Assembly (NCBI RefSeq): GCF_902498845.1
Contig: NZ_CABVLM010000004.1
Span: forward strand, 1-64,000
Direction: 5' to 3'
From: Pseudoalteromonas rhizosphaerae
Lineage (GTDB): Bacteria > Pseudomonadota > Gammaproteobacteria > Enterobacterales > Alteromonadaceae
DNA: 64,000 nucleotides
Positions 1-7,949 of this stretch are shown here, one piece after another. The translations under genes and the position numbers were made by a program. Each line of letters starts with the position of its first letter. The first letter of the stretch is position 1. Below the pieces are notes generated by a model. It made no database searches. It was not told where the DNA came from and saw only the letters and a program-made list of their open reading frames with translations.

Positions 1-340
1 GTAATTTAGCGAGCTTAAGGGCATCACGTTTATCGGTTTTAATCTTCTCGCCTGGTTTTTTAGGAATAAGAGACGGGGCAACCACATAACAGCAATGGCC
101 AAGGCTTGTGATTAATCTGTAAATCCAATAACCACAAGGGCCTGCTTCATAAACAAAGTGTAACGTTGCGCCAGGGTATTTAGATTCAAACTGACGAACA
201 AGCTTTTGAACGGCAACTTTGGAAGAGGAAAATCGACCAAGGTGAACAGGTTGTGCACCTCTATGTTCTTCAATATAGGCGACTTCATTGAATTCTTTAT
301 GTGTATCAAGTCCGATAAAAAGTATGCTATGTTTATTCAT
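1..340 (-). CDS. IS110-family transposase, N-terminal part (cut by window edge)
   Basis: Reading the minus strand from the ATG at 340-338 gives an uninterrupted frame of 113 codons that runs off the left edge. It begins MNKHSILFIGLDTHKE, and contains FVYEAGPCGYWIYR and IKTDKRDALKLA. These are the D, E and D/D positions of the RuvC-like DEDD catalytic domain of IS110-family recombinases (known family feature). The C-terminal serine-containing Tnp_20 half would lie to the left and cannot be checked, so intactness is unknown. The element sits beside a cassette-like array, which is a common place for IS110/IS1111 elements. Confidence 0.9.
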   Translation of the reverse strand, partial: MNKHSILFIGLDTHKEFNEVAYIEEHRGAQPVHLGRFSSSKVAVQKLVRQFESKYPGATLHFVYEAGPCGYWIYRLITSLGHCCYVVAPSLIPKKPGEKIKTDKRDALKLAKL

Positions 341-440
341 GTTAGCCTCTGCTGTTTAGTTGATAGACAAACTAATTATGGCTCTGGCTTTGAATTAAGC
401 TAACCCACGAAAAGCGGAGGCTAACACCGTGTGGGAGTCA
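341..440 (-). mobile_element. Noncoding end of the IS110 element, possible bridge-RNA region
   Basis: The DNA upstream of the transposase start carries a 13-bp imperfect inverted repeat: gttagcctctgct at 341-353 and agcggaggctaac at 413-425, with one mismatch. IS110-subgroup elements are known to encode a structured bridge RNA in the noncoding end upstream of the recombinase. The position and the folded potential fit that, but the element boundary is not visible and I cannot identify guide loops, so this is inference. Confidence 0.4.
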
Positions 441-476
441 TTATGTCTAAATTTCTAAGCGGGAATCCTCAAGCAT

Positions 477-917
477 ATGGCTAAACCAGCGAGAATTATC
501 GTGCCAGACGAAAATGATCCAAAAGTTATCGAACTAGCGGACAGATACAAGTCGGCATTGAAGAAAGAGTTTTGGGTATGTGTCGCCTTATTAATGGGTA
601 CACTTATTATATTTGGTACTTTAAATTTTGTGCCATTCATGAAGCCTAGCTTCGAAACAGCTGGCTCGTGGCTCGAAAGGTCAGGTGCATTAGTTGGCGT
701 AATGGCAATGTTTATTGAGTTTCGTTCAAGGTATATCAGTAATCTATTAAATGATGCCGTACCCCAATTACCACCATCTTTATTTCAGCAGATAAACCGT
801 TATGCGAAGCATGAATCTATTATCCATAAAATAGTTCTTTTTCTTGGCGCGTCAGGCGCTGTTATTTGGAGTTATGGTTCTCCTATACTCACAGGTACAC
901 AAAGTTTATGGCAATAA
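477..917 (+). CDS. Small membrane protein in a cassette-like unit
   Basis: A 146-aa protein with three apparent membrane segments: about residues 31-52 (FWVCVALLMGTLIIFG), 68-83 (RSGALVGVMAMFIEF) and 117-135 (HKIVLFLGASGAVIWSYG). I do not recognise a named family. The pattern R-x-G-A followed by A-x-F-x-E in the middle segment and a G/SYG near the end of the last one recur in the protein at 1208-1651, so the two look like distant paralogues. A short 13-codon frame (443-484), preceded by GGGAG at 433-437, overlaps its start and could couple translation. An attC-like site follows immediately at 922-1020. Function unknown; a membrane-acting accessory or defence role is only a guess. Confidence 0.7.
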   Translation: MAKPARIIVPDENDPKVIELADRYKSALKKEFWVCVALLMGTLIIFGTLNFVPFMKPSFETAGSWLERSGALVGVMAMFIEFRSRYISNLLNDAVPQLPPSLFQQINRYAKHESIIHKIVLFLGASGAVIWSYGSPILTGTQSLWQ

Positions 918-921
918 AATT

Positions 922-1020
922 TAACAAACGCAATCACTCGGAACGCTTTAAGCTGTCTTCGTTTTTGCAAAGGGCCGCAAAAACGCAGCCATCTCAAATC
1001 GTCCGGAGTTGCGGGCGTTG
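922..1020 (+). other. attC-like integron recombination site 1
   Basis: The outer boxes are TAACAAACGC (922-931) and GCGGGCGTTG (1011-1020), which match the layout of Vibrio-type attC sites (TAAC-AAA-CGC against GCG-GGC-GTTA). The inner boxes ACTCGGAACG (936-945) and CGTCCGGAGT (1000-1009) pair with the usual extrahelical offset. A terminal hairpin is formed by GTTTTTGC (961-968) and GCAAAAAC (977-984). It follows the membrane-protein gene by 4 nt, as expected for a gene cassette. No integrase is in view. Confidence 0.75.
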
Positions 1021-1164
1021 AGGCTGTAGAATTACTCTTTTTTAAGAAAAACAGCCAATTTTATTGGGCCCAAATGCATTGTCTAGTGCTTTGAAAACGC
1101 CTAGAGTTAATTACAGGAACTCGTTTTTTAATTGAATTTGGCTGTTAGAGTAATTCTACAGCCA
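1020..1164. repeat. Palindromic element of about 145 bp inserted at the attC core
   Basis: A perfect 17-nt inverted repeat (ggctgtagaattactct at 1022-1038, its complement at 1147-1163) encloses a second 9-nt pair (aacagccaa at 1050-1058, ttggctgtt at 1138-1146). CGTT is present on both sides (1016-1019 and 1165-1168). Removing the element would restore GCGGGCGTTATAGGGC, a standard attC end and cassette start. It looks like a MITE with a 4-bp target duplication or an ORF-less cassette. I see no coding frame in it. Confidence 0.6.
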
Positions 1165-1207
1165 CGTTATAGGGCAGTTCATCCATCACTTTAATAAGGG
1201 TAATTAA

Positions 1208-1651
1208 TTGGCAACTGAAGAAGATAACTATAAAAGACCATTAAAGGATATTTATGACGGATTCCCTGAATCTTTGCGCATGTCAGTTAATAAGGATGCA
1301 GGCAAAATATGGAAATATTTCGTCTTATGGTGCTTCTTTATAATTCTATCTACGATGTGTGTTGTTGGTTGGATTAGTTGTGATTTAATTGATGAGAGTG
1401 TCGGAAAAAGAATTCAACGAGCGGGGGCTATTATTCCGTTATTTGCTGTATTTGGCGAAGCAGTATTTTTAATAAAATTAAATAATTTGGCCAGTGTTAT
1501 TCACCCTGCAAAATTACTATGTGAAATTTATAAAGAGCGGCGCTTTAAACTTCTTAAAAACACATCGCTATATATAACTGCGTTTTTCATTTTTTTAGGT
1601 GGTATATTATCTGGTTATGGTGATTTGTTGTATAAGCAAATAGCTCTATAA
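1208..1651 (+). CDS. Small membrane protein in a second cassette, TTG start
   Basis: A 147-aa protein with three hydrophobic segments: about residues 36-57 (YFVLWCFFIILSTMCVVGWIS), 71-90 (RAGAIIPLFAVFGEAVFLI) and 120-140 (LYITAFFIFLGGILSGYG). No ATG fits. TTG at 1208 is preceded by AAGGG at 1196-1200 with 7-nt spacing, and an in-frame TAA at 1205-1207 closes the frame upstream, so TTG is the start. The central RAGA...AVFGE and the SGYG near the end parallel the gene at 477-917, suggesting one family captured twice. An attC-like site starts 6 nt after the stop. No named family recognised and no function assigned. Confidence 0.7.
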   Translation: MATEEDNYKRPLKDIYDGFPESLRMSVNKDAGKIWKYFVLWCFFIILSTMCVVGWISCDLIDESVGKRIQRAGAIIPLFAVFGEAVFLIKLNNLASVIHPAKLLCEIYKERRFKLLKNTSLYITAFFIFLGGILSGYGDLLYKQIAL

Positions 1652-1656
1652 TCGGG

Positions 1657-1729
1657 TAATAAACGACAGTCTGTCGGAACGCCTTTTCGTTCCTTCGTCA
1701 CTACAAGGCGTCCGCAGCTACGGGCGTTA
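1657..1729 (+). other. attC-like integron recombination site 2
   Basis: Outer boxes are TAATAAACG (1657-1665) and CGGGCGTTA (1721-1729). Inner boxes CTGTCGGAACGCC (1671-1683) and GGCGTCCGCAG (1707-1717) are complementary except for the extrahelical bases typical of attC. At about 73 bp it is a compact and convincing site. It lies 5 nt after the membrane-protein stop codon. Confidence 0.8.
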
Positions 1730-1929
1730 CCAATGTCTGTTTCTGGCACTTTTACGAAGTTCGGCTGAGAGCGAAAACCAGTTATTGAAAAAGTTAAATT
1801 TATTCCTGTTTTGATGAGTCGAATCCTAATTTTGTCTGATAACATTATTAACTACCTTTTTGGTGTTTTATAAACTATCAAAATAGTGATTATAAGATGT
1901 TATGTCTAAAAGTTAACTCATAGGTTTGT

Positions 1930-2622
1930 ATGTTCACTAAGAAAGAAGATGTTTCAGAAGTTACTTTTAATTTAAACCTATTAACAGATAGGTTCACGTA
2001 TGAAATTAAATACCTGCGGGAATATATGAATTTCTCTTCACTGTCTGTAGAGGAACGAACGGAAAGTTTAGGAGATCAAATATATCAAGATTCAATCGAT
2101 AACCCGGAGCATGAGGCATTACTTCAAGAAATGTTTTTAGAAGAACAAAGAGCCATAAATAGCTATCTATATCATTCTTCGATCGTTTTGGTTTATACCG
2201 TTTTGGAAAGTACTTTGGCACAAATATGTACAGAGGTTAAATTCAAAGTAAAAGCAGATTTTTCATATGATGGCCTTTCTGGAGGAAATATAATCAAAAA
2301 GGCAGTTGAGTACTTAAAAATAACTGTTGGGTTGCCATTTTCATCTATAGAGCATATATGGCCTCGAATAGGACAGTTTCAAAATCTGAGAAATGAAATT
2401 GTGCATCAAAATGGAAAGTTCGCAGGTAAAAACGAAGACACGATAAGGCAAAATAAAAACAAAATGCTGAATATGTTTAACTCCTTGGAGCTTAACGAAA
2501 GTGAGACTCAATTCTACATTATGAGTGAGCATTTAGTTTGTGAATTTATAGATCGAACAGAAGCATTAATTCAAACAATTATTAGCGATATCGAATCAAA
2601 AACGTATGTCGTATCAAATTAA
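1930..2622 (+). CDS. HEPN-like protein with RNxxxH motif
   Basis: A 230-aa, largely helical protein without signal peptide or membrane segment. At about residues 155-161 it carries LRNEIVHQNG, an R-N-x3-H arrangement characteristic of HEPN ribonuclease domains, preceded by a hydrophobic helix (YHSSIVLVYTVLESTLAQI) as in many HEPN proteins. HEPN domains are known in toxin-antitoxin, abortive infection and RNA-cleaving defence systems. No nucleotidyltransferase partner is adjacent; instead a second HEPN-type gene follows after 28 nt, so the two are probably co-transcribed. The pair sits between two attC-like sites. The activity is inferred from the motif alone. Confidence 0.65.
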   Translation: MFTKKEDVSEVTFNLNLLTDRFTYEIKYLREYMNFSSLSVEERTESLGDQIYQDSIDNPEHEALLQEMFLEEQRAINSYLYHSSIVLVYTVLESTLAQICTEVKFKVKADFSYDGLSGGNIIKKAVEYLKITVGLPFSSIEHIWPRIGQFQNLRNEIVHQNGKFAGKNEDTIRQNKNKMLNMFNSLELNESETQFYIMSEHLVCEFIDRTEALIQTIISDIESKTYVVSN

Positions 2623-2650
2623 ATGGAATAAATTATTTACACTATAAATC

Positions 2651-3445
2651 ATGCAAAGAATCGAGACATTTAACTCCCAGAAACTTGAAGCCGCTTGTCG
2701 GGTATTAGCCGATACTGAGCGAGGACTAACTGGCCCTGAAATAGGTTGCCTGATTCAAGATTGCAAAATTAAAGATGTCACTCCTTCAATGACAAAATGG
2801 AAACGCCTGTTTAATGCTCTTGCAGAAGCGCAGAATAAATATCAGGTGGGAAACCACTTAATTATGTTTATTAATCGTGCGCTTGATCCAGTTAGCTACG
2901 CTAGGGACAAAGAAAAATTTGAGTGGCGCCGCTCTGAACTAAACGTTGTGTTGTCATTTTCTGGGTTCGCGGTAAGAGAAGATGGAAAGGTTTCTAAAAC
3001 CACAAAAGAAACCACATTGAAAGGAGCGCGAGAACGAGCTGGCGCACTTCGCTCAAAGCTCGAAGATCGCGGAGCTCATGAAGAGGTTTTCAATTATTGT
3101 CGTGCTGAACTAGTTGATGAAAATTACTTTCATGCTGTCCTCGAAGCTGTAAAGGGTATTGCAGAACGAATTCGCAATATGTCATCTTTAACAACAGATG
3201 GCGCAGATCTATTTAATACCGCATTTTCTGTTAAGCACCCAATCTTAAAGATAAACGCTCTGAGAACAGATACAGAAATCAGTGAACAAAAAGGCTTTAG
3301 CAATATGCTTGTAGGGTTGTTTGGCGCAGTTAGAAATCCTGTAGCTCATGCGCCAAAAACATCGTGGCCTATGAGTGAGCTAGATGCACTGGATATTTTG
3401 TCAACGGTATCATTTATTCACAGGAAGCTAGACAATGCCCATTAA
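2651..3445 (+). CDS. TIGR02391 (Ymh) family protein, HEPN-type
   Basis: A 264-aa soluble protein. Its C-terminal part (about residues 140-260) has the features I associate with the TIGR02391/Hypoth_Ymh family: the helical HAVLEAVKGIAERIR, then GADLFNTAFS, then LFGAVRNPVAHAP at about residue 228. RNPVAH is again an R-x4-H HEPN signature. The N-terminal part (LEAACRVLADTERGLTGPEI..L) resembles a winged-helix-like segment often seen in this family. It follows another RNxxxH protein by 28 nt in the same cassette-like unit and precedes an attC-like site. Members are commonly found in defence and mobile contexts; the target is unknown. Confidence 0.7.
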   Translation: MQRIETFNSQKLEAACRVLADTERGLTGPEIGCLIQDCKIKDVTPSMTKWKRLFNALAEAQNKYQVGNHLIMFINRALDPVSYARDKEKFEWRRSELNVVLSFSGFAVREDGKVSKTTKETTLKGARERAGALRSKLEDRGAHEEVFNYCRAELVDENYFHAVLEAVKGIAERIRNMSSLTTDGADLFNTAFSVKHPILKINALRTDTEISEQKGFSNMLVGLFGAVRNPVAHAPKTSWPMSELDALDILSTVSFIHRKLDNAH

Positions 3446-3472
3446 AGCTAAAATTGTGTGTAACATCCGTGT

Positions 3473-3552
3473 TAACAAGGCTATCAAAAATCGTTCCGGC
3501 CAAAAACGGCCTCCACTCGACGCGCTAACGCGCGTCTTTTATAGCGGAGTTA
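3473..3552 (+). other. Possible attC-like site 3
   Basis: TAACAAGGCTA (3473-3483) and TAGCGGAGTTA (3542-3552) pair as TAAC...GCTA with three unpaired middle bases, the same layout as the two upstream sites. Between them are hairpins ggcc-aaaaac-ggcc and gacgcg-ctaa-cgcgtc. The inner boxes are weaker than in sites 1 and 2. The DNA following the final GTTAC resembles the DNA following site 2. Confidence 0.45.
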
Positions 3553-3640
3553 CAAATGTCCGCTCATGGCACTGAGCCGGACTTCGGCAAAGAGCGATCA
3601 GCGGACGGTCGGGTAAACTCGTTTTTGGACAGAAACAAGT
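3553..3640 (+). repeat. Copy A of a dispersed repeat of about 80 bp (inverted copy at 9017-9100)
   Basis: The segment holds an imperfect palindrome (tgtccgctc... and ...agcggacgg) and ends with a 22-nt stretch at 3615-3636 whose exact reverse complement lies at 9017-9038. The preceding part (tggcac, cttcg, gagcga, cagacgg/cagcggacgg) also matches with scattered differences. A related, shorter version follows attC site 2 at 1730-1795. Confidence 0.65.
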
Positions 3641-3846
3641 TAGAGCATGCTTATAAAAGTTAAAAAGTGAGTTAAATGTAAGGTTCCCTCTGTTTCCTTG
3701 CAATCAAGATAAATGAACTTTAATGATCAGCCATTACTAGCCAACAATAATGTACAATCAATTCAATGCGGCCCTTTAGTCGTTTTATGTAGCAATGCAG
3801 AATAGCTTACAGTGTATGATGAAGAAAAAGTCGCAAGGAGGATAGT

Positions 3847-5547
3847 TTGAAAATCGAAAAAGTAAACCTCAATGGTTTTAGAAATTTTAAAGCCGCATCA
3901 GTGAGTTTTAATGATAGAACTTTGATGATTGGCAGTAACGACGTTGGTAAAACAAACTTACTTTATGCTTTGCGCTTGTTGCTGGATAAGTCTCTATCAG
4001 ACCGTGATATAGAACCTGAACTAACTGATTTTTATATCAACAGGAATGGCGAACAACCAGATACCTTTATAATAAATATATATTTTTCAGAAGTCACAGA
4101 GGATGCTGTTTTATCTATTTTAAAAGGGCATGTGAGTGACGATGGGAAATGTGTAATTTCAATGGTCGCTGATAGAGCAACACTGGATTGCCAAATATTC
4201 ATAGGTTGTTCAGAAGGCGAGTTAGAATTAGTCCAATCCAGATTTTATTTAAAGCGTTTAAATCTAAGATATGTTCGCTCTAGAAGAGACCTCGAAAAGT
4301 TCATTAATATAGAAAAGAAAAAACTTCTAAAGCAATCTCTGGATAATCTTAAAGCGGCTGACCTGGCTGCCGATCAAGCAGAAATGAATGTAATTTCTGG
4401 GCAGTTAAATCAAGTGAACGATAAAGTAGCTGGGCTAAATTACGTTAAAGACGCAACATCTGTAGTTAATGAAGAATTAAAAAAGTTATCATATACAAAT
4501 GGCGATTATAGTGTCCACTTAGATACAGGAGCCATTAAAGTTAATCAGTTCATTGATAATTTGGAGCTTGGAGCTTCAACTTCAGGATCTAAAATAATGC
4601 TAGGGGGTGATGGGAGAAATAACCAGATATTGTTAGCATTATGGAAGGCAAAAAGTCAAAGAGAGTTTGACCCTGAACATGAAGTAACATTCTATTGTGT
4701 AGAAGAACCTGAAGCTCACCTACACCCGCATCAACAACGTAAACTGGCTGACTACTTAATACATGAATTACCAGGCCAGACAATTATCACCAGTCATTCT
4801 CCACAAATAACTGAACGTTATAAACCTGACTCTATTATACGGCTCTTCTCAACAGCTGAAGGCTCTAAAGCAGCAAAAGGTGGCTGCTCCGATTGTATTT
4901 CAGATGCATGGGATGAGTTGGGGTATAGAATGAGCATACTTCCGGCAGAAGCTTTTTTTGCTAGTTGCGTATTTCTTGTAGAAGGACCTTCTGAAAAATT
5001 GTTTTATGAAGAGCTAGCGATCCAATTAGGGTTTGATTTAGATTTTTACAACATAACAATCTTATGTGTTGATGGTATTCAATTTAAAGTTTATTGCCAG
5101 ATACTTGATGCAATGGAAATCCCTTGGGTGCTGAGAACGGACAATGACGTTTCTGGAACGAGGGGGAGAACAGATAAAAGAGCTGTAGGGTTTAATCGCT
5201 GTTTTTCTCTAAAGGGTTTACCCAATGCTCCATATTATCCGGCGAATACTACATCACAAGACCTTGTTGATAATGGTGCTTGGCAAAATGCTTCTAACCA
5301 AGTAAATCCAAATGGTATGTTCTTATCAAAAATAGACCTTGAGAATGATATTGCACTTGAGTTGAAAGCCGAGCTTTTAGCTTTCGCAGATAAAGAGGAC
5401 GTAGTAGATGCCATCAAGTATTTGCAAGGTAAAAAAGCGATTAGAATGCGAGAGTTTATTTCACAAAATAGAGGCGCGTTTGCCAAGTTGGTCAGTGGTG
5501 AACTGGCAAAGCCCTTAGCATTCGCAGTAGCTAGGGCAATAGCTTAG
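3847..5547 (+). CDS. gajA: Gabija anti-phage protein GajA, OLD-family ATPase/TOPRIM nuclease
   Basis: A 566-aa protein, close to the usual GajA length. The N-terminal ABC-type ATPase has Walker A IGSNDVGKTN (about residues 28-37). The signature and Walker B half follow near residue 284 (EEPEAHLHPHQQRKLADYL), with the H-loop ITSHSPQ. A TOPRIM domain begins about residue 377 with FLVEGPSEKLFYEEL and has the acidic TDND at about 430. This ATPase-plus-TOPRIM arrangement is the OLD nuclease family. The immediate UvrD-like partner downstream makes it Gabija. Known role: nucleotide-sensing DNA nicking that stops phage. The start is TTG, supported by a perfect AAGGAGG at 3835-3841 with 5-nt spacing. 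The stop is one base before gajB. Confidence 0.9.
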   Translation: MKIEKVNLNGFRNFKAASVSFNDRTLMIGSNDVGKTNLLYALRLLLDKSLSDRDIEPELTDFYINRNGEQPDTFIINIYFSEVTEDAVLSILKGHVSDDGKCVISMVADRATLDCQIFIGCSEGELELVQSRFYLKRLNLRYVRSRRDLEKFINIEKKKLLKQSLDNLKAADLAADQAEMNVISGQLNQVNDKVAGLNYVKDATSVVNEELKKLSYTNGDYSVHLDTGAIKVNQFIDNLELGASTSGSKIMLGGDGRNNQILLALWKAKSQREFDPEHEVTFYCVEEPEAHLHPHQQRKLADYLIHELPGQTIITSHSPQITERYKPDSIIRLFSTAEGSKAAKGGCSDCISDAWDELGYRMSILPAEAFFASCVFLVEGPSEKLFYEELAIQLGFDLDFYNITILCVDGIQFKVYCQILDAMEIPWVLRTDNDVSGTRGRTDKRAVGFNRCFSLKGLPNAPYYPANTTSQDLVDNGAWQNASNQVNPNGMFLSKIDLENDIALELKAELLAFADKEDVVDAIKYLQGKKAIRMREFISQNRGAFAKLVSGELAKPLAFAVARAIA

Positions 5548-5548
5548 T

Positions 5549-7180
5549 ATGGCTGATTTTAAATTTACCCCTGATCAAGACGCTGCTATAGCTTCAAGAG
5601 CGAATATGGTTATTACTGCTTGCCCAGGAAGCGGTAAAACAACTGTTGTCGTAGAGAAAATAAGAAATGAAGTCCAATCGCTCCCTGACTATAAGGGCGT
5701 GATTGGTATTACGTTTACGGTAAAGGCCAGCAAAGAATTAAAACAACGGTGCAAAAAAGGTGCGTGCGATTTAAAGGCTAGCTATTTCGGGACCATTGAT
5801 CATTTTTGTTTAAGTGAAATAATTTACCCATTTGGTGCACGGTTGATTGGTCACTCTTCTTCGGCTGTAGAGTGCAAATTATTCGATGAAGTTCCTCAAA
5901 ATTTAAAAGAGCAAATTCCTACCATTTCTGGATACTCTGGTGACATCAAAACTGACATTTATTCAACATTTGAACAAGATATTAAGATTTTATATGAAAA
6001 TGGGTATGTTTTACTTGAGCTGTTAGGCGTAATGGCTAACCATATTCTAAATACCTCATTAGCCTGCCAAAATTACTTTCGAGCAAAGTATTCTTCTCTT
6101 TATGTTGATGAGTATCAGGATTCATCTGAACCTCAACATATGTTATTTTTAAAATTAATAGATCTAGGTTTAACAGGTGTTGCAGTTGGGGATACACAGC
6201 AGTCAATTTATGCGTGGCGAGGAAGTAACCCAGAATATATTACAAGTTTAACTGCGCAGCCTGATGTCTTTGAACACCACATAGTTAATATAAACCACAG
6301 GTGCCACCCTTCAATTACCAACTATTCAAACAGATTGTTTAATCCAACTTGCGATTTAATTTCTACTGATGAAATAAGAGTTCATAGATGGAGTTATCAA
6401 GGTACTCAGCTTAATGTGTCTGAACAAGTTAGTGACTCTATCCAAGGTATTATCGAAAAAGGTATAACAGACTCTTATTCAAAAATAGGTATTCTAGTTA
6501 GAAACAATATATCTCTGGAATTTCTAGAGCAAAAGCTAAAAGTTCCTTTTAGAATTTTTGATGAAGATCCATTGGCTGTAAGAAATACTCGTATCACTAA
6601 CTTGTATGCAAGTTTATTACGGTATCGTCTTAATGAAGATTATAGAATTAACGATGTAATCGAAACGGTTGATCGGTACATAAGAGTTCAAGAGCAACAG
6701 GTCGTTAATCTTCGGAGATTGATTTTTGATGTAATAGGTAAAGAATATGGAGAGTTGGCAGAATCGATTATTAAGATTTCTGAAGGTATTTTTGATTGTG
6801 TCGTTTCAGATTCAGATAAAGAGCTAATTCATAATATTTGTGTTGATAGCAAACTACTAAAACATTACATGCCAATTAACGAAAATGAAGTACAAGTAAT
6901 GACTCTTCACAAATCCAAAGGACTGGAATTTGATGTGGTTTATCATTTAGATCTTTATGACTGGGTACACCCCAAAAGGCGTGTTGTTCAAGGGTCATGG
7001 GATGTTCATTACGACAACTGGGAGCAAGAGCTGAATCTACATTTTGTTGGTATTACTAGAGCAAAAAAGCACTGTATATTAGTTACCAGCAGCAATCGTC
7101 TAAACTATCAACATCAAGTAAAAAACGGTAAACCCTCTCAGTTTTTTGATCTGCCTGGGTTAGAGGGGTTATATACTTAA
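5549..7180 (+). CDS. gajB: Gabija protein GajB, UvrD-like helicase
   Basis: A 543-aa superfamily 1 helicase. Visible motifs in order: I ACPGSGKTT (about residue 24), Ia ITFTVKASKEL, II VDEYQDSSEPQ (about 186), III VAVGDTQQSIYAWRGS (about 212), V VMTLHKSKGLEFD (about 450) and VI GITRAKK (about 500). It is shorter than UvrD or Rep, as expected for GajB, which partners GajA in Gabija. The ATG comes one base after the gajA stop, so the two genes are translationally coupled. In the known system GajB works with GajA on DNA ends during phage infection. No motif is missing, so the pair looks functional. Confidence 0.9.
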   Translation: MADFKFTPDQDAAIASRANMVITACPGSGKTTVVVEKIRNEVQSLPDYKGVIGITFTVKASKELKQRCKKGACDLKASYFGTIDHFCLSEIIYPFGARLIGHSSSAVECKLFDEVPQNLKEQIPTISGYSGDIKTDIYSTFEQDIKILYENGYVLLELLGVMANHILNTSLACQNYFRAKYSSLYVDEYQDSSEPQHMLFLKLIDLGLTGVAVGDTQQSIYAWRGSNPEYITSLTAQPDVFEHHIVNINHRCHPSITNYSNRLFNPTCDLISTDEIRVHRWSYQGTQLNVSEQVSDSIQGIIEKGITDSYSKIGILVRNNISLEFLEQKLKVPFRIFDEDPLAVRNTRITNLYASLLRYRLNEDYRINDVIETVDRYIRVQEQQVVNLRRLIFDVIGKEYGELAESIIKISEGIFDCVVSDSDKELIHNICVDSKLLKHYMPINENEVQVMTLHKSKGLEFDVVYHLDLYDWVHPKRRVVQGSWDVHYDNWEQELNLHFVGITRAKKHCILVTSSNRLNYQHQVKNGKPSQFFDLPGLEGLYT

Positions 7181-7350
7181 TAAGTGCAGTTTTTAAGTTC
7201 TGTATTTAGCAGTAAACACCTTCATCATTGTTGCCTAGGTGCTTGTTTAAAATAAGGTACAGTTTGGTGAGTGTTGTACTTTACTGTGCGGTAAATCTAA
7301 CTCGGAATGGGGCAAGGGTTAGTCAAGTTAGAACAACGCTCGCGTATACG

Positions 7351-7387
7351 GAAACGCCCAAAGTTATTAGCTTTGGGCGTTTCTTCT
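7351..7387 (+). terminator. Strong hairpin terminator after gajB
   Basis: A 13-bp perfect stem, gaaacgcccaaag (7351-7363) and ctttgggcgtttc (7371-7383), with a 7-nt loop, followed by a short T-rich run. It lies between convergent genes (gajB and the GNAT gene). The T-run is on the plus strand, so it mainly serves the gajB side. Confidence 0.75.
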
Positions 7388-7415
7388 AACAAACTTGGTT
7401 ACGACAAACCGAGCT

Positions 7416-7847
7416 TTAAAGTGTCATATGCAGAATTGGAAAAGGTTTTCCCATATCATCAAGTGGTGAACGAGAAACTACTTTAAAACCCATATGCTCA
7501 TAGAAACCTACTGCTTGCGGGTTTTGTTCGTTTACATCGACTTTGGTTGCACCTAACTGCTCTATTGCGTATTGCAGTAGCACCTTACCAATACCATGCC
7601 CTCTTGCCTCGTTTAAAATGAACAGCATTTCAACCTTAGAATCATGGATACCCACGAAGCCTAGAATTGAGCCATCATTACTTTTAATACATCTTAACGT
7701 GACAGCAGGAAAAGCCTGCTCAATGATAATTGGTTTAAAAAACTCAATATCTTCTTCTGTTATGAAGTCATGAGTTGCTCGGACTGAGTTTTCCCAAACA
7801 TTCAGCATTTTTGCGTAATCTTCAGGAAGCACATTTTCTACAATCAT
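7416..7847 (-). CDS. GNAT N-acetyltransferase, YjaB-like
   Basis: A 143-aa single GNAT domain. Seen motifs: ATHDF near residue 25, the acetyl-CoA loop ARGHGIGKVLL (about 80-90), VNEQNPQAVGFYEHMGF (about 103-119) and DDMGKPFPILH at the C terminus. This order and wording closely parallel E. coli YjaB. It probably acetylates a small molecule or protein; the substrate is unknown. It is transcribed toward gajB and separated from it by a terminator, so it is not part of the Gabija operon, although it lies in the same segment bracketed by inverted repeats. Confidence 0.8.
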   Translation of the reverse strand: MIVENVLPEDYAKMLNVWENSVRATHDFITEEDIEFFKPIIIEQAFPAVTLRCIKSNDGSILGFVGIHDSKVEMLFILNEARGHGIGKVLLQYAIEQLGATKVDVNEQNPQAVGFYEHMGFKVVSRSPLDDMGKPFPILHMTL

Positions 7848-7949
7848 CGTATTCTCTCTAAAGTTGACTGAAATTCATGTGCAGCCGCGAGTGCGTATTT
7901 TATCCGAAAATAATTAAGTAGTCTAATGATGTAAGCAAAGGGTTCTGGC

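Noticed and set aside
3847..7180. Generic recombination OLD nuclease plus DNA repair UvrD
   Set aside because: The one-base spacing, the lengths and the ATPase-TOPRIM/short-UvrD pairing are specific for Gabija.
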